A DNA stretch of 64,000 nt from Megalonaias nervosa (lineage: Eukaryota; Mollusca; Bivalvia; Unionida; Unionidae): the NCBI GenBank assembly GCA_016617855.1, contig JAECUM010009388.1:1-64000 (forward strand), written 5' to 3'. The notes below the pieces were generated by a model. That model saw nothing but the letters and a program-made list of their open reading frames with translations, had not been told where the DNA came from and did not search any database. Of the stretch, positions 1 through 10,185 are shown one piece after another; within the stretch, counting starts at the first letter, position 1, and each line of letters opens with the position of its first letter. Made by a program: the position numbers and the translations under genes.

Positions 1-299
1 GAAGAATTTTTGATAATACTAGGCAGTATTAAAATATTAATTCTACCTACTATTATCAAGAATTCTTCCACAGAATCCAGGGATAATTCTTTCCGTTCTG
101 TCTGGTGTATATTTATAATTCTCTATAATTAATCCAATATACCTTGATTTCTTTCATAGGAATCCGGAATGACTGTGTAGATAGATGAAAATTAATTATT
201 AGGTCGTCATGCGAGTGCGTTTGCTACGCACGAGTGCAAAAAACACCGATTCAGTCGCATCACTTTTTGGTGATGCTTGCTTAGTCGTGAAGGAAAATG
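1..299. other. Gene-free left edge
   Basis: No coding frame, splice signal pair or RNA gene is supported here. The sequence is AT-rich. A short inverted repeat lies around positions 262-285 (tcactttttggtga). Confidence 0.5.
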
Positions 300-421
300 G
301 GCTGGTGCGTGCAGGCAAGGCGATGGGTGCCGTTTACCTGCGGACCTGGGTTCGAATCTCCGTAGAGCATGAATTAAAAATTGTCTAACCTGTATTATTT
401 GTATATATATATATATATATC
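300..421 (+). repeat. Possible tRNA-derived SINE remnant with (TA)n tail
   Basis: A perfect RNA polymerase III B box (ggttcgaatct) is seen near 349-359. It is followed about 40 bases later by a pure TA run at 402-421. A convincing A box is not visible upstream, and no tRNA cloverleaf can be folded by eye, so this is not called as a tRNA gene. A SINE head with a simple-repeat tail is the best fit, as in the clearer SINEs elsewhere in the window. Confidence 0.3.
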
Positions 422-515
422 AGCTTTTTTTGTCCCGTAAATAGTCCATTTTGGATTGTTTTCTTTCCATTTCATGTCCAATGTAATAACTTATGATCTC
501 TTCTTTTAGCTCCAT

Positions 516-1240
516 CAGATGGGTGGTTGGCAACTTGTAGGACCTTTTGATGTCTTTTTCGTCTATGTTATTACTTTTTACATTTTTCTTTTCAGCAGAC
601 GGCGGCTTATTAGGGCAATTTTAATCCCCAAGTAAATAATATTACAGAAACTTTTGTTTAAGACAATCGCCCATTTTGACTCAATAACATCATTCTATAT
701 ACAGAACCTAAGTTCTTTTCGAGTTGGGATTATAATTCCCAGCTTTCTGGCGACTCGCACGATTGGTCTGAGGATTATAGGACTCAAAGAATAAGTAAAG
801 AATCATTTTATGTTAACAGAATAGTCTGAAATAAGAGTTTGTTATTCGGTATAACGATATTAAAGCTACGCCTTGAACTAATTACACTTCCTCACATGCA
901 TGCTCTGCTAATAGGTCACTAGTAAGGAAACATCCCTAAATCCACGTATTATTGGGCTAGATTAAATACCTATGAAGAGATTAAATGCTAGTGTGTTTTT
1001 CTTTTTTCTCAATTGATTATTTGCTTAGGAGTCTTTACAAAGATTAAGATATACCGTAATTAGTCGTAAAGTCTCCCTCATCAGAAATTCACATGAAATA
1101 CCCTAACACAAATCAAACGAAATCATGAATTGGAGGAAAATTAAATCGACATATATGACATATTTTAAAGAGTTAAGCGTGTCGAGAGAATAAAAGTGTT
1201 TGTTCAATAAACACCTTCCGATCAATTAGCGAGTATGACT
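516..1240. repeat. Copy 1 of a ~0.75 kb duplicated segment
   Basis: This block aligns by eye with 2545-3250, offset by about 2010 bases. Shared stretches include 'gattaaatacctatgaag' and 'gtaattagtcgtaaag'. A further homologous block follows each copy (1828-1960 and 3402-3535). In copy 1 the two blocks are separated by about 570 extra bases. The protein frame readable in copy 2 on the minus strand is destroyed here, so copy 1 is the more decayed. Confidence 0.7.
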
Positions 1241-1815
1241 GTCATTGTCGCCTCGTTCTCGAGTCAGCCCATAATAAAGTCGGCCCATTAGAGGCCGTCC
1301 ATTTAGTTCATACGCAAAAAAACCAGCCATTTTCGACCACCACCAACCCACCATCCTTGTTGAATAAGGTACTTTTTTACACCTCACCCACCCCACCCCA
1401 CCCCCACCCCTGTGCGTACGTAACCTTTTGCTTAGTATCCTCCCTCTTCACAGTTTTAACAGCGCGATCAGTGATCATGTCCTCAGCTGCAAAATCAGTT
1501 TTGTCATGTGCGTTCTCATACGGCGTTTGGACGCTGGCTGTGGATTCATAATAAATGCCACATACTGCGCACTTTCGTTTCTTAATCTCACTGTTTGAAA
1601 GTGATGGACAGTACAAATCAAAGGAAGATTCCATCTGCAATTTTGCAGATACATATCCTATACGCTGTGCCGTAACTGGAGACGACAAAGGACATTACAT
1701 CCACAAACCGATAGGCCGAGTACATGGCCTATTTGGGTAGTCCGAGTTAGTTACGGGCCGAAAAAGTTAGTGGGCAGAATCTACTATGGGCCGAGAAGTC
1801 CTGTAGTCGGTTAGT
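1241..1815. mobile_element. Possible MITE-like insertion splitting duplicated copy 1
   Basis: This segment is extra relative to the second copy of the duplication, where only about 150 bases separate the same blocks. Both ends carry clustered motifs in opposite orientation: tcggcccat near 1279-1287 and its complement atgggccga near 1785-1793. This pattern of inverted subterminal motifs fits a non-autonomous DNA transposon. A minus-strand frame at 1377-1688 has a Cys-x-x-Cys pair but no recognisable domain. Exact termini and a target duplication are not resolved. Confidence 0.35.
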
Positions 1816-1960
1816 CATGACACTGAGTAAGAGGCAGAGACTATCATATTGTAAAATGGTGACTTGGTCAAATGTACATCTTAATATTTCCACTTACATG
1901 TAACTTGTACTTAATGAATGACATGGGTACCACTGAGAACAAAATATGTGAAATAGGACT

Positions 1961-2448
1961 GTTTTTTATCGTTAATTTTCAGAAGATGTGAAACATCTTT
2001 TTAGAAAACAAACTATTTAATGATGGAAAAAAAGATCGCAATATTTTACCATATTCCATCACAGGAATTATACTATCTTTGTTATGCTTTACCAGAGCTT
2101 ATCAATGGTGTAAGGGGATGAAAAGCTTCAAGCTGAGAGTTATAGGTTCCAAAACTATGATATCCCAAGGTTTCAAAAGTCTTACTACAGTGGTGTAGGA
2201 TGGTGTTATTAATTTAAAATGTATTATCTCTACTTTGAATAAAGGAACTGGTGGTATGTGTAAACCATCGTTGTAACCTGTACTGAATCTTCAACGACGC
2301 AATATCTTGTTTCGATTCATATTTTGCACGAATCATACACCCACCCACTCACCTATACTATCTGTCTATCTATCTATTCATTCATTATTTTGGGCAATTA
2401 GTTAAATGTTTTCTGCGAGGAATTGTTCCCTTAAAAGTAAAGAACATT
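1961..2448. other. Gene-free spacer
   Basis: No coding frame or known repeat is seen. It holds a short run of tatc/attc tetranucleotides near 2355-2385. Confidence 0.5.
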
Positions 2449-2880
2449 TTAACAAAAGTAATTTTCGTTATTCAGCTTTGTTTTGCCCCGTGCGTCCATA
2501 CAGAATAATTTCTTACCAGAACCTTTTCCGTCCAATAACATAAGGTCTCTTCTTGGAGATTCCTTCGTGGGCGTTGGTGGCAACTTGGGGGGCGTTTTGT
2601 TATCTGCTCCATCTTTCGTATCACTCTTATCATTTTCCTCTTCGTCAGACGGCGGCATGATAGGGCAGTTATAATCCTCAGGTAGAAAGAAATTCAGATA
2701 CCTCGTAAAACTTATCGTTTTGAATCATCCGATTTACAAAAACTGCTGTTTTTTTAGTTGGGATTTCAATGAATTCTAGTCTCAGGTTTGCGGCAACTTG
2801 CATGGTGGCTCCGATGGGTTATGGGACTTTAGGAATAAGCAAAGCGTGACCATAGTCCGATCTAGGGGTTTTGTTATTCG
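2449..2880 (-). pseudogene. Unknown protein fragment with charged C-terminus
   Basis: On the minus strand an open frame at 2658-2449 encodes an acidic stretch (PPSDEEENDKSD), then a Pro/Thr/Lys-rich stretch and a Gly/Lys-rich end. A second frame upstream (about 2820-2680) reads as ordinary protein and joins it only through a frameshift near 2680. I do not recognise the family. It lies in the second copy of the duplicated segment, about 1.7 kb from element A. It could be an eroded terminal gene of that element, but nothing in the sequence proves it. Confidence 0.3.
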
Positions 2881-3535
2881 GTTTAACGATATTAATGGTC
2901 TTCCTTGAGCCACTTACAGTTCCTCTAGTGAAAAAAAAGGTCAATAAATCCATGTATTGTAGGGTGGATTAAATACCTATGAAGGGATTAAATGATAGTG
3001 TGTTCTTTCTATTTTCTCCATTGATTATTCTGCTTAGGAGACTTTACAAAGATTAAGATATACCGTAATTAGTCGTAAAGACGCCCTTTAGACACACACA
3101 TGAAACACCCTAATATAAATCGAACGAAAGCAAGGATTGTAGGAAAATTAAATCGACACATATGACATTTTTTAAAGAGGAAAGCGCGTGGAGACGAAGG
3201 AATAAAAGTATTTATTCAATAAACACATTCCGATCGATCAGTGAGCCATTTACAGTAGGCAATAAAACTGTCATAAATGATCGAATATATATGATTTGGT
3301 CACTCTATACAGGTGTCCACTTGTTTTATACTGTTATTTATGATTGTATATGCACTTATAAACATTTTTAGGGGGCTAATTGTGAACGGGGGGGGGGGTA
3401 GGGGAGAGAAAGTCATTTTGTATAAGACTGACTTGGTCAAAACTACTGGTTAATATTTTCACATATCGGTAACTTTATGCCACTGACGGCATGGGCGCTA
3501 CTGCAAACAAAATGTAGGTATTATTGGATTTTTCG
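2545..3535. repeat. Copy 2 of the duplicated segment
   Basis: This is the partner of 516-1240 plus 1828-1960. It keeps a readable minus-strand protein frame at its left end. The right part (about 2940-3250) is AT-rich non-coding sequence shared almost base for base with copy 1, which suggests a duplicated gene plus its upstream region rather than a simple tandem satellite. Confidence 0.65.
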
Positions 3536-4594
3536 TGATGTAGTGGGCCATTGGTTGGTATATCCATCAAATGGATCGTATGATTCGATGCGGTGAATAA
3601 CTCGTTATTTTCCGCTAGATGCATCACATCTAGCCACAACACTTAAGTATGTCGCATTATTTATAGAGAAACACTTCAATACAACCACAAAATACATTAC
3701 TTAAGTACAGAATACGGTCAGTACTATGAAAAAGGTCTTAAACTGGTCGTTCGTTTGGCATAAACACCGAGTTTTCACATCAGCCGAATAAAAATCACTT
3801 CAAAATACACGTCCAAGTCCATGTCTGTATATTCACGTCCACGTCCACATCTACGTTCACGTCCGCGTCCACGTCCACGTCAAAATACACGTCCACGGCA
3901 ACATTCGCGTACACGATTACTTATTACGATCATCATTTGCATCAACTCTCCCATGGTAAACATACTTACTGGGTACAACATAATCGCTACACCGACGGTC
4001 ACACCAACTGGTTTGTGAGTTGTCTTATCCATTAATTTCTTCCTCAATCTCTTGTTTTACCTCACCTATAAATTCTTTTTACCAGCCGTTTGCCTCTTTT
4101 TACCGTTGTTGTTCCGTAAAATCCTCTGTGATTTGTTTGTTATCGTCAAGAGTCAGGCTAATTATGAAAGCATAACAAGTGTTAAGAGTGTTTGTAATGG
4201 TATCATATTTTCGTCGGTGCTGACATTTTCTTTTTTTTTTTTTTTTTTTTTTTTTGTGTTTGTTTTTATCTAGCTCTGATATTTTGTCCTTCACAATATT
4301 GAATCCAATTATTATTTGGAGACTGTCGATTCTAGGCTTTATATCTCTCTTGTCGATATCAGATATTTTTATTACTATTATTAATGTCTGTAGATTTTTC
4401 TGGTTGATACCAGATGTTTTTACAGCTGGGCAATATTTGATAGCATTCCATATCTAATATAATTCAGTTGAGCACATTCCATACATTTCTTGGACTTTTT
4501 TTTGCAAAAATGGAATCATGCATGTGTTATATTTTTGCAATAATTCTAGGTGGAAGGTCTACTTCTTTTCTTCACGTTTATATATTTTTCTGTT
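3536..4594. other. Gene-free stretch with simple repeats
   Basis: No gene is supported. The stretch holds a hexamer array (entered separately) and a 24-base poly-T run near 4231-4254. Apparent open frames across the poly-T and hexamer are low-complexity translations. Confidence 0.55.
3807..3916. repeat. Degenerate (ACGTCC)n hexamer array
   Basis: About 18 imperfect tandem copies of the hexamer acgtcc are seen, with variants acattc, acgttc and gcgtcc. Reading it in frame gives an Arg-Pro repeat that is a by-product of the hexamer, not evidence of a gene. Confidence 0.8.
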
Positions 4595-5040
4595 TTAAAA
4601 GGTAATTACTCGACTTTTATTTCCTGCAATCCTCTCCTTGTTTTGTCTCGCCCCGGTTCCGTATCTGTGCTCAGAGTCGCCGGTGGTTTCCATTTCCGCC
4701 AACAGAGTGTCGAACTCAACCATGCTCATCGTTTTAGCCATCGAGTATAACTTGGTAATTCTATTGAGACTGCTTTGTACAGCCACGAGAAGTTCTGAAT
4801 ATACAAGTAATCGCCACGAGATTATTTTACCAGCAACACTATTCGCAACAGTTACTATTGATACGGTTCCAAAAAAATCCCTATTGGAGTGCCTATAATA
4901 GTCGCTTTGGTTGCGATTCTCGCCACACCCAGACCAACGATGGTTGCCACAGCGATTCCAGAAATAGCATCTACACCAAACATATGCGCTTGAATTCCAT
5001 ATGTAGCGTGGGGGGTTGGGGTTGGTGATTTCATCTTGTA
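4595..5040 (-). pseudogene. Polinton-type hydrophobic (membrane) protein, copy 1
   Basis: Read on the minus strand, the frame has a Gly/Ala/Ile-rich hydrophobic segment (IVGLGVARIATKATIIGTPI). After a frameshift near 4870 come a Ser/Val/Ala-rich stretch and a helical C-terminus ending in LLAEMETTGDSE. The same layout is found in a plus-strand paralogue at about 9780-10175 (LGVAGIATTATIQG, then LLAEMENHKYG), which supports a real gene. The function is not known. The hydrophobic segment suggests a membrane-inserted or virion membrane-active protein. In element B the comparable position, minus strand and distal to the divergent promoter, holds other unknown genes. Confidence 0.5.
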
Positions 5041-5099
5041 ATTGTTGTTTCGATTATTTTTTCATGTCAATATCATTGAGGTGTATCATAGTTCTTCTA

Positions 5100-5395
5100 T
5101 TAATAATGTGTTAGAGAAGTAAAATACGCACACGCACTTCTAACCAATTAGGATTAATTGCATTTAAGTCATTGATGAATTCTATATAGGCACGTTGGAG
5201 TGCACGGATATCACTCGACACTTGGCACGCGAGATCATACATGTAATATGCATTATCAACGCGATTTATAGGTTCTTATCCAGGCTTTGATCAATTGCTA
5301 GATTCAAGTCGTATATTCAGCCGTATTCCAGGTCTGCAGTAATTGTATCTGGTCGTATGTCTTTCACCAGGGTATTTTCTCCATGGCGTTCCGGA
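5100..5395 (-). pseudogene. PLA2-like capsid-associated protein, degenerate
   Basis: One minus-strand frame reads EPINRVDNAYYMYDLAC and then a helical, acidic stretch. This resembles the active-site segment of the phospholipase A2-like domain in Polintons and adintoviruses, which usually reads N-x-V-D-x-A-x-x-H-D-x-x-Y. Here the catalytic His position appears as Tyr, and stops lie upstream in the same frame. In element B the intact counterpart (27147 onward) keeps His-Asp. If the reading is right, the protein would be inactive. The call rests on one motif, so it is moderate to weak. Confidence 0.35.
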
Positions 5396-5411
5396 TGGTT
5401 TCGTTAAGTTA

Positions 5412-5630
5412 ATGCAACAGCATCATCACAGACTTTTTTCTAGACCCGACGCTTTCAGCTAAACAGATAGACCTGGAAGGTCTGGTTCTCACAAACGTGA
5501 ACTTATTTCGTCCACACCGGATGCAATTTGCAGCGATAAAGGCTCCACCATTTTGTGTCTGAACCCGCGATGGATTTTGCAGTACGTGTTTTTTGTGCAA
5601 CATCTCACACAATATGAAGGCCTGGTTGTG
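5412..5630 (-). pseudogene. Small zinc-ribbon protein (DUF5679-like), broken
   Basis: On the minus strand a frame near 5630 gives a CVRC knuckle, and after a frameshift the 5612-5409 frame gives QTQNGGAFIAANCIRCGRNK. Two CxxC pairs separated by 'tkNGg' residues is the pattern of the small zinc ribbon found in Polinton-type elements. Element B has one on the plus strand at 26931. The role is unknown; nucleic-acid binding is plausible. It begins about 25 bases from the ATPase start on the other strand, so the two would share a promoter. Confidence 0.5.
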
Positions 5631-5653
5631 TTATATAACAATTTAAATTTAAA
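5625..5653. promoter_or_regulatory. Possible shared promoter of the two arms of element A
   Basis: The gap between the divergent zinc-ribbon and ATPase genes contains the near-palindromic gttatataac followed by aatttaaattt. A TATA-like palindrome could serve both strands. There is no experimental or comparative support beyond its position. Confidence 0.3.
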
Positions 5654-6357
5654 ATGACATCACGAAAAAGGGAATTTACCATCACTGACTTCTCTGCGCA
5701 AGCATAGCCCAGACCACACAAGCATGGTGATATGTTTCTAAACTCCGTTCGAGCGTTAATTCTTGGCCAAGCTGGATCCGGTAAAAGCCAACTGCTGTTG
5801 AATCTGATCATACGATGATTAACGCGGGATAGCCTTTATCTGACCGCGCCGTCGGCAAACGAACCATGTCATGATGTACTGAAGGAATTTACTGAAGTGA
5901 TTGCGTCATTGTCAAGAAGAAAATCTTCTACCACTGATTTCTTTTTCACAATCGATGAAATTCCTACCATTGACGAAATTAAACCAAGTACGAATAAGCT
6001 TGTCGTATATTATGCTGTAATTCTTCGAAACCAAGACAATTCCGAGAGAATCTTTTCCCGAGCATGACACAAAAACATAGACGTCATCTATGTGACTCAG
6101 CGAGACCTAAAGTAATCCGAGACAACAGTAACATGTTGATGATATTTCGTGGCATTGATGCAAATAGCCTTGCAAATATTCATTGGAATTGTTTGGCCAC
6201 CGACCTATCGTGAGATGAGTTTCCCACTACGTTTGCGGATATCATACAACATCCGTATACTTTTCTCAGTATTGACTTGACTAGTGGACGGCGGAGCGGT
6301 CTCGCTTCCAGAGGACCATATCGAGCATATCGAGCCTGTTTAGACAAAGTAGTTTAA
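5654..6357 (+). pseudogene. Element A packaging ATPase (FtsK/HerA, A32-like)
   Basis: In this family the ATPase drives the genome into the capsid. After the ATG, and past an in-frame stop at about residue 18, the frame has a Walker A loop (LGQAGSGKS). Further on are FFFTIDEIP in the Walker B region and DVIYVTQRD followed by RDNSNML, the sensor region typical of Polinton ATPases (bulky residues, Thr/Ser-Gln, then Arg-x-Asn-Ser). The C-terminal DEFPTTFADI segment is also present. Length is about 235 codons, near the family norm. Several stops and at least two frameshifts make it non-functional. Its sequence clearly differs from the element B ATPase, so the two elements are not recent duplicates. 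Confidence 0.75.
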
Positions 6358-6379
6358 GGACCATGATAAATAATACACA

Positions 6380-6961
6380 ATGACAAAATCCGGCAGCGAC
6401 GCCATAGCAGAGACTGCTGACCGACGTCGCAAAGTTTCACGATCAACTAGAACTTCAAAACGAGTACACTGATACACGCAAACGTGCCAAATATATGTTA
6501 CGGTCGCCACAGACTGCACGGGACAAACTTACATCAAATTTCGAACAAACGTTCGCGGCCCTGACTACACTAACAATAGAAATTTCAGTCTAGAGTGCCG
6601 AAACCGTGGAAAAGTGGCCAATAAAACCACAGCAATGTTTTGACCCAATGAGGAACCTGGGCCGATCAGGCTTGCACCAGTACAATTAGCACAAATTCAA
6701 AAACTGTTACAGTATACGCAAAAGTGTGGCTCTTTGGAATCTTTCATAACAACAGCCACACGAGTACAAATTAAAGGTGGAAGCACCAGTCAAAAATGTA
6801 AAGGAGACGCACGGCAGATAATCTTTGAATATCCCCCAAGGTTTGCTGCTAACGTTCCTGATATCAAAACATTAGAAGATTATATGTTGCCTTTTGAAAT
6901 ACCCGCAGAGATGCCCGAGTTCCATCTGCAGGGAGTGGGACGGATGGTATTCAAGGATTAG
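6380..6961 (+). pseudogene. Unknown element A protein between ATPase and minor capsid
   Basis: The reading starts at an ATG 23 bases after the ATPase stop with a Lys/Arg/Ser/Thr-rich N-terminus, and shifts frame at least once. The last 75 codons (6734-6961) are open and end EMPEFHLQGVGRMVFKD. I do not recognise the fold. Position matches the 5' part of the coiled-coil gene region in element B (20.5-21.5 kb), but no residue similarity is evident by eye. Confidence 0.45.
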
Positions 6962-7096
6962 ACTAAACATAGAAGACTATACAGTAATAATCCAATGTAG
7001 AATGATTTTCATAAAATTGTTGAGAATTATAGAAATATAAGTGAAAATAAGACCAAACCGTACTGGGATAATTTCCTCCATACATACAAAATAAAC

Positions 7097-7510
7097 TTGG
7101 AAATCCCTATTATTTGCTTGCGTAGGAGTCTTTCTAGAAAGAAGAAGAAAAATATCTCTCCCCATCGGAGAGGGAATTATCCAAATATAGAAAAGGTCTC
7201 GGTGGTCAAGCACGCAAACATGAGTCAAAGATTTTATGACGAACAAAAGGTCCATGACAACCAAAGGCTTCAAATGAAGGTTTACGGACCAACAACAGGT
7301 AAATGGACTCGGGAATTGGTTGGAAATACTAGTGGGGTCAATTCTCGCAGCAACAACGCACCAGAAGTTGTTAATGAGGCTGCATCAATTTCTCAGCGGT
7401 TGCTCACCACTGATATTAAGGACCCAGGGACTTTTCACTCGTTAATGCACGAGTTCACTAGCTCACTGGAAGTATCAATGACGCATAACAACATTGATGA
7501 TGAGTTCTGA
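7097..7510 (+). CDS. Unknown element A protein
   Basis: An uninterrupted frame of 137 codons; the more likely start is the internal ATG at 7220 (MSQRFYDEQK). The protein is polar, with Asn/Ser-rich centre and an acidic end (NIDDEF). No domain is recognised. It sits directly upstream of the minor capsid gene, the place taken in element B by the C-terminal part of the coiled-coil protein, whose end also reads as a short helix before an acidic tail. It is the least damaged frame of element A. Confidence 0.45.
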   Translation: MEIPIICLRRSLSRKKKKNISPHRRGNYPNIEKVSVVKHANMSQRFYDEQKVHDNQRLQMKVYGPTTGKWTRELVGNTSGVNSRSNNAPEVVNEAASISQRLLTTDIKDPGTFHSLMHEFTSSLEVSMTHNNIDDEF

Positions 7511-7607
7511 AGCACTTTCTCGTGAAATACTTCATATTTTGTATGAAATCTATGTTGCAATTCGGTGTGTTGTTGTAAAGAAAACCCAGAATGTCACCTC
7601 GACGATT

Positions 7608-8275
7608 AGAATGTCATCAATGAAAGCACAATTTGATGTAACGTTCTCTACACGAATCAGTGGGTAATCACCGATATTTGAGATTGCGCCAACGTCGTTG
7701 CGTGTGTATTACAGTTGGCCTAATATCCGATCCCGATCGTCTGAGGGTCTTCCCGCGAATAACTCTTTTGTAGAGGACATTGGAGAAGATACATGACAAG
7801 TTGTTGAGATGGAATTTATCAATGATGAAACTGGACGAAGTATTTTGTTAAAGACTGGCAAAGATGCTACAGTTTTCATACGCGAACGTGAGTCTACTAA
7901 GAACAATTCTTGGTTGGTCTGAATACATTATTGAAATTCAAGAGGACAAACGAATCTTACACGCAGGACCTGGAGGGTCCGGATATCATATCAGGCCTGT
8001 CTTTGTTAGGATTGCCTAAACGATTCAAAATAATTTAACCTGTGATGCCATCTGTGACATTACGAAAGCGAAGCTTCCTCAAGCGTAGCTGCTAAGGGTT
8101 ACATGCTGTTTGAGTTTTCTCCAACTGGGGAACCGGGTGATTTGATAGCCATTACTCACACTGCGCCCGTATATCTTCTTTGCCTGAATCCCCTGTTGAC
8201 AAACAGTCGTTTCATCCTTGTGGATCGGGACGGGTACATCCTGGACCTGCGCGGGGAAACCTTGAAAATATAACT
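7608..8275 (+). pseudogene. Element A minor capsid (penton-like) protein
   Basis: The N-terminal frame shows EIAPTSLRVYYSWPNI, typical of the first strands of the Polinton minor capsid jelly roll. The C-terminal signature FILVDRDGYILDLRGE is seen at about 8210-8265; the family usually has a D-x-D-G ... L-x-x-R-G-E pattern here. Between them lie stops and about three frameshifts. In the virion this protein forms the five-fold vertices. It is followed at once by a short hydrophobic ORF and then the major capsid gene, as in element B. Confidence 0.6.
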
Positions 8276-8280
8276 GTACG

Positions 8281-8652
8281 TTGGATATCGACCCGATCTT
8301 TAATCAAATGACAATCGTACGCGGACGTGATATACAAGTGCGTGTTGTTAACGCGATAAGCCCCGTTTACATGACATATTACGGAATGGGCTTGGTGTTT
8401 TGCCGCACAAAAGTACTAGCGGCCTTGTCTTTGTGCAATGCACCAATTGCTAAGCAAGTTGCAATGGAAGCTGTGGATAGCATCAAAACCGTTTCTGCGG
8501 ATCGATTGAAAAATCTGGGATTCACGAGTGCTTCAATCCATTCGAGATCGACTATATCGATTAGTAACTCGGCACTACCAAACGCAGTTACGCTTCAACA
8601 AACAGTTAAACTTCAATCAACAACAACAATGAAAGCCGGGTCAGAAAAATAA
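8281..8652 (+). CDS. Short ORF between minor and major capsid genes
   Basis: An open frame of 123 codons. The N-terminal part may be partly out of the true frame of the preceding gene. The central part (GMGLVFCRTKVLAALSLCNA and on) is amphipathic and Ala/Val-rich, then Ser/Thr-rich. Element B has a protein with a similar Gly/Phe/Ile amphipathic start in exactly this place. In related viruses this slot holds a membrane-active protein comparable to adenovirus pVI; that assignment is positional inference only. Confidence 0.4.
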   Translation: MDIDPIFNQMTIVRGRDIQVRVVNAISPVYMTYYGMGLVFCRTKVLAALSLCNAPIAKQVAMEAVDSIKTVSADRLKNLGFTSASIHSRSTISISNSALPNAVTLQQTVKLQSTTTMKAGSEK

Positions 8653-8670
8653 TTATTAAGCAGCGCAACA

Positions 8671-9490
8671 ATGTCTAACTGATACGATACTTACAAATGC
8701 AGTAATGGTCGTGACGCGAGTGGTGAAGAGGTATTAGATGAAACCAATAATGTACAAACAATGAGAGAATTTGAAGAAGTATCAAATCCTGCGTTTTACA
8801 TGGAAGCACCTTCGAAGACAGATCGAAGTAAAAAAGATGATTTTCGATATTATTTGTTCCCGGCTAAGGAACTTAACCAAAAAGAGCGAATAGAATCACA
8901 AATGCATTATAAGTCTAGGTATTTTCTTCCGTATGAAGCTTTTTTAGAAATCGATGGAAAACTTGTACATAACGTCGCTGCCAATTCCAATTATGACCCT
9001 GATGAGAATGTTGAATTTGCTAACAGTGGCATCATGGTGTTATTCAGCAGCGCACGTTATTTCATTGATGGAAAAGAACTCGAGACATGTTAGAGCAACG
9101 TTGACATTACTAAGACGATTATCGGAGTGCCAGATACAGCGATGATTACATGAGATCCGCTGACCCGTCCACGGTGTTTCACAAGGACGCAAACAAACAT
9201 GTAGATTATATCAAGTATTTCTGGCATCAACTTCAGGAAAATGCTTTCTTAAATGCTTTCTGGTTTGTTGCCAGATCTTGCATTAGCACGCGAAAGCGCT
9301 CGGTCGCTGACCATATCACCAGGATTGTTTCTACAAGGACGAAGTGGAGTTCATGGACAAATACACCATGGTTGCATTCCTTGTTTATTGTTTTGTATCA
9401 GTATACTCAACCAAAGAAAAGTCTTGACTGTTATTCAACAAGAAAGCACTTGTCGGTGTAACAGTGTTTTGGGTCGAAGATAAGAACAAT
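8671..9490 (+). pseudogene. Element A major capsid protein (double jelly roll), 5' half
   Basis: The frame 8761-9093 carries RYFLPYEAFLEIDGKL followed by NSGIMVLFSSARYFIDGKEL. This is the hallmark N-terminal jelly-roll segment of Polinton/adintovirus major capsid proteins (F-L-P-x-x-A-x-L ... N-x-G-x-x-x-L-F-S ... Y-x-x-x-G-x-x-I/L-E). After position 9093 the gene continues through several frameshifts to about 9490. Homology to the second jelly roll is not clear. The complete protein in this family is about 500-600 residues; here at most 270 codons remain. Confidence 0.65.
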
Positions 9491-9779
9491 TCAATGGTAT
9501 ACTAAGCATGGTTTAATGTAAACGTAATGACAGGTCCCAAGAACGCAAAATCACCCGAAATTTAAAAATTACCCCGAAAGATAGTTTCTATGATTATATG
9601 ACTGTTATACCAGTAAAAAAGGGAATAAAAGGATTAACTGGTTACAAGTGTGCGTGAGTGTTGCACTCGAAGAAGGCCAGAATGTCGAGCAATTATACTT
9701 CACAATCACATTGTTGATAGAATAACTATCATAGACCCTCAAAGATACCGACGTGAAAAAAATAATCAAAGCGGAACAA
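9491..9779. other. Decayed stretch, possibly coding in the past
   Basis: Short plausible protein runs appear on the plus strand near 9515-9650 (for example DSFYDYMTVIPVKKG) but they change frame and cannot be assigned. No repeats are seen. Confidence 0.3.
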
Positions 9780-10175
9780 CGATGAAATTACCAAGAGAAC
9801 TGCGCTCCTAGTGAAATACAAAAGCGCATGTATGGTTGTATACGCTATTTGCTGAATAGCTGCAGCAACAACCATTTGTCTGGGTGTGGCGGGCATTGCA
9901 ACCACAGCAACTATTCAAGGCAAATCAATCTGAATTTTTGTTGGAGCCATATCAATTGTAACCGATGCGATTAGCGGCGCTGATAAAATGATATCGTTAC
10001 GGCTGCATTCAAGAAAACGTTTTTATTGAGAACTTCTCGCAACGGCACAAATCAGTCTCGATTCAATCAGTTAACTGTACGCTGCGGTTATCGAGGATAA
10101 AATAATTAGAATAGGGAAGTTCGAGATTCTGTTAGCGGAAATGGAAAACCACAAATACGGAACCGAGGTGTTAGT
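9780..10175 (+). pseudogene. Polinton-type hydrophobic (membrane) protein, copy 2
   Basis: Same architecture as the minus-strand gene at 4595-5040: LGVAGIATTATIQG, then GAISIVTDAISGADKMIS, then a helical end LLAEMENHKYGTE. At DNA level the hydrophobic segments of the two copies look roughly 70% alike by eye. Stops interrupt the frame at least three times. The two copies point outward on either side of element A. They could be paralogues within one element, or this one may come from a third, otherwise lost, element. Confidence 0.5.
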
Positions 10176-10185
10176 GACCCAAAAC

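Larger units (their letters stand above)
4595..10175. mobile_element. Element A: decayed Polinton/adintovirus-like provirus
   Basis: The core is a divergent pair of arms around 5630-5654. The left arm, on the minus strand, has a zinc ribbon, a PLA2-like protein and a hydrophobic protein. The right arm, on the plus strand, has ATPase, two unknown ORFs, minor capsid, a short ORF and major capsid, followed by a paralogue of the hydrophobic protein. Order and strand of the plus arm match element B. No integrase, protease or polymerase is found and terminal inverted repeats are not visible, so this is a fragment. Every gene has stops or frameshifts. True outer limits are unknown. Confidence 0.7.

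Noticed and set aside
1377..1688. Minus-strand 103-codon frame with a CAVC pair
   Set aside because: Ends in simple CCCCA repeats, lies in a likely non-autonomous insertion, and shows no second metal-binding pair or splice logic.
3821..4018. Arg-Pro repeat protein
   Set aside because: It is a translation of the ACGTCC hexamer array.
4052..4294. Open frames on both strands across the poly-T run
   Set aside because: They are poly-Phe or poly-Lys translations of a T24 tract, with no domain or context.
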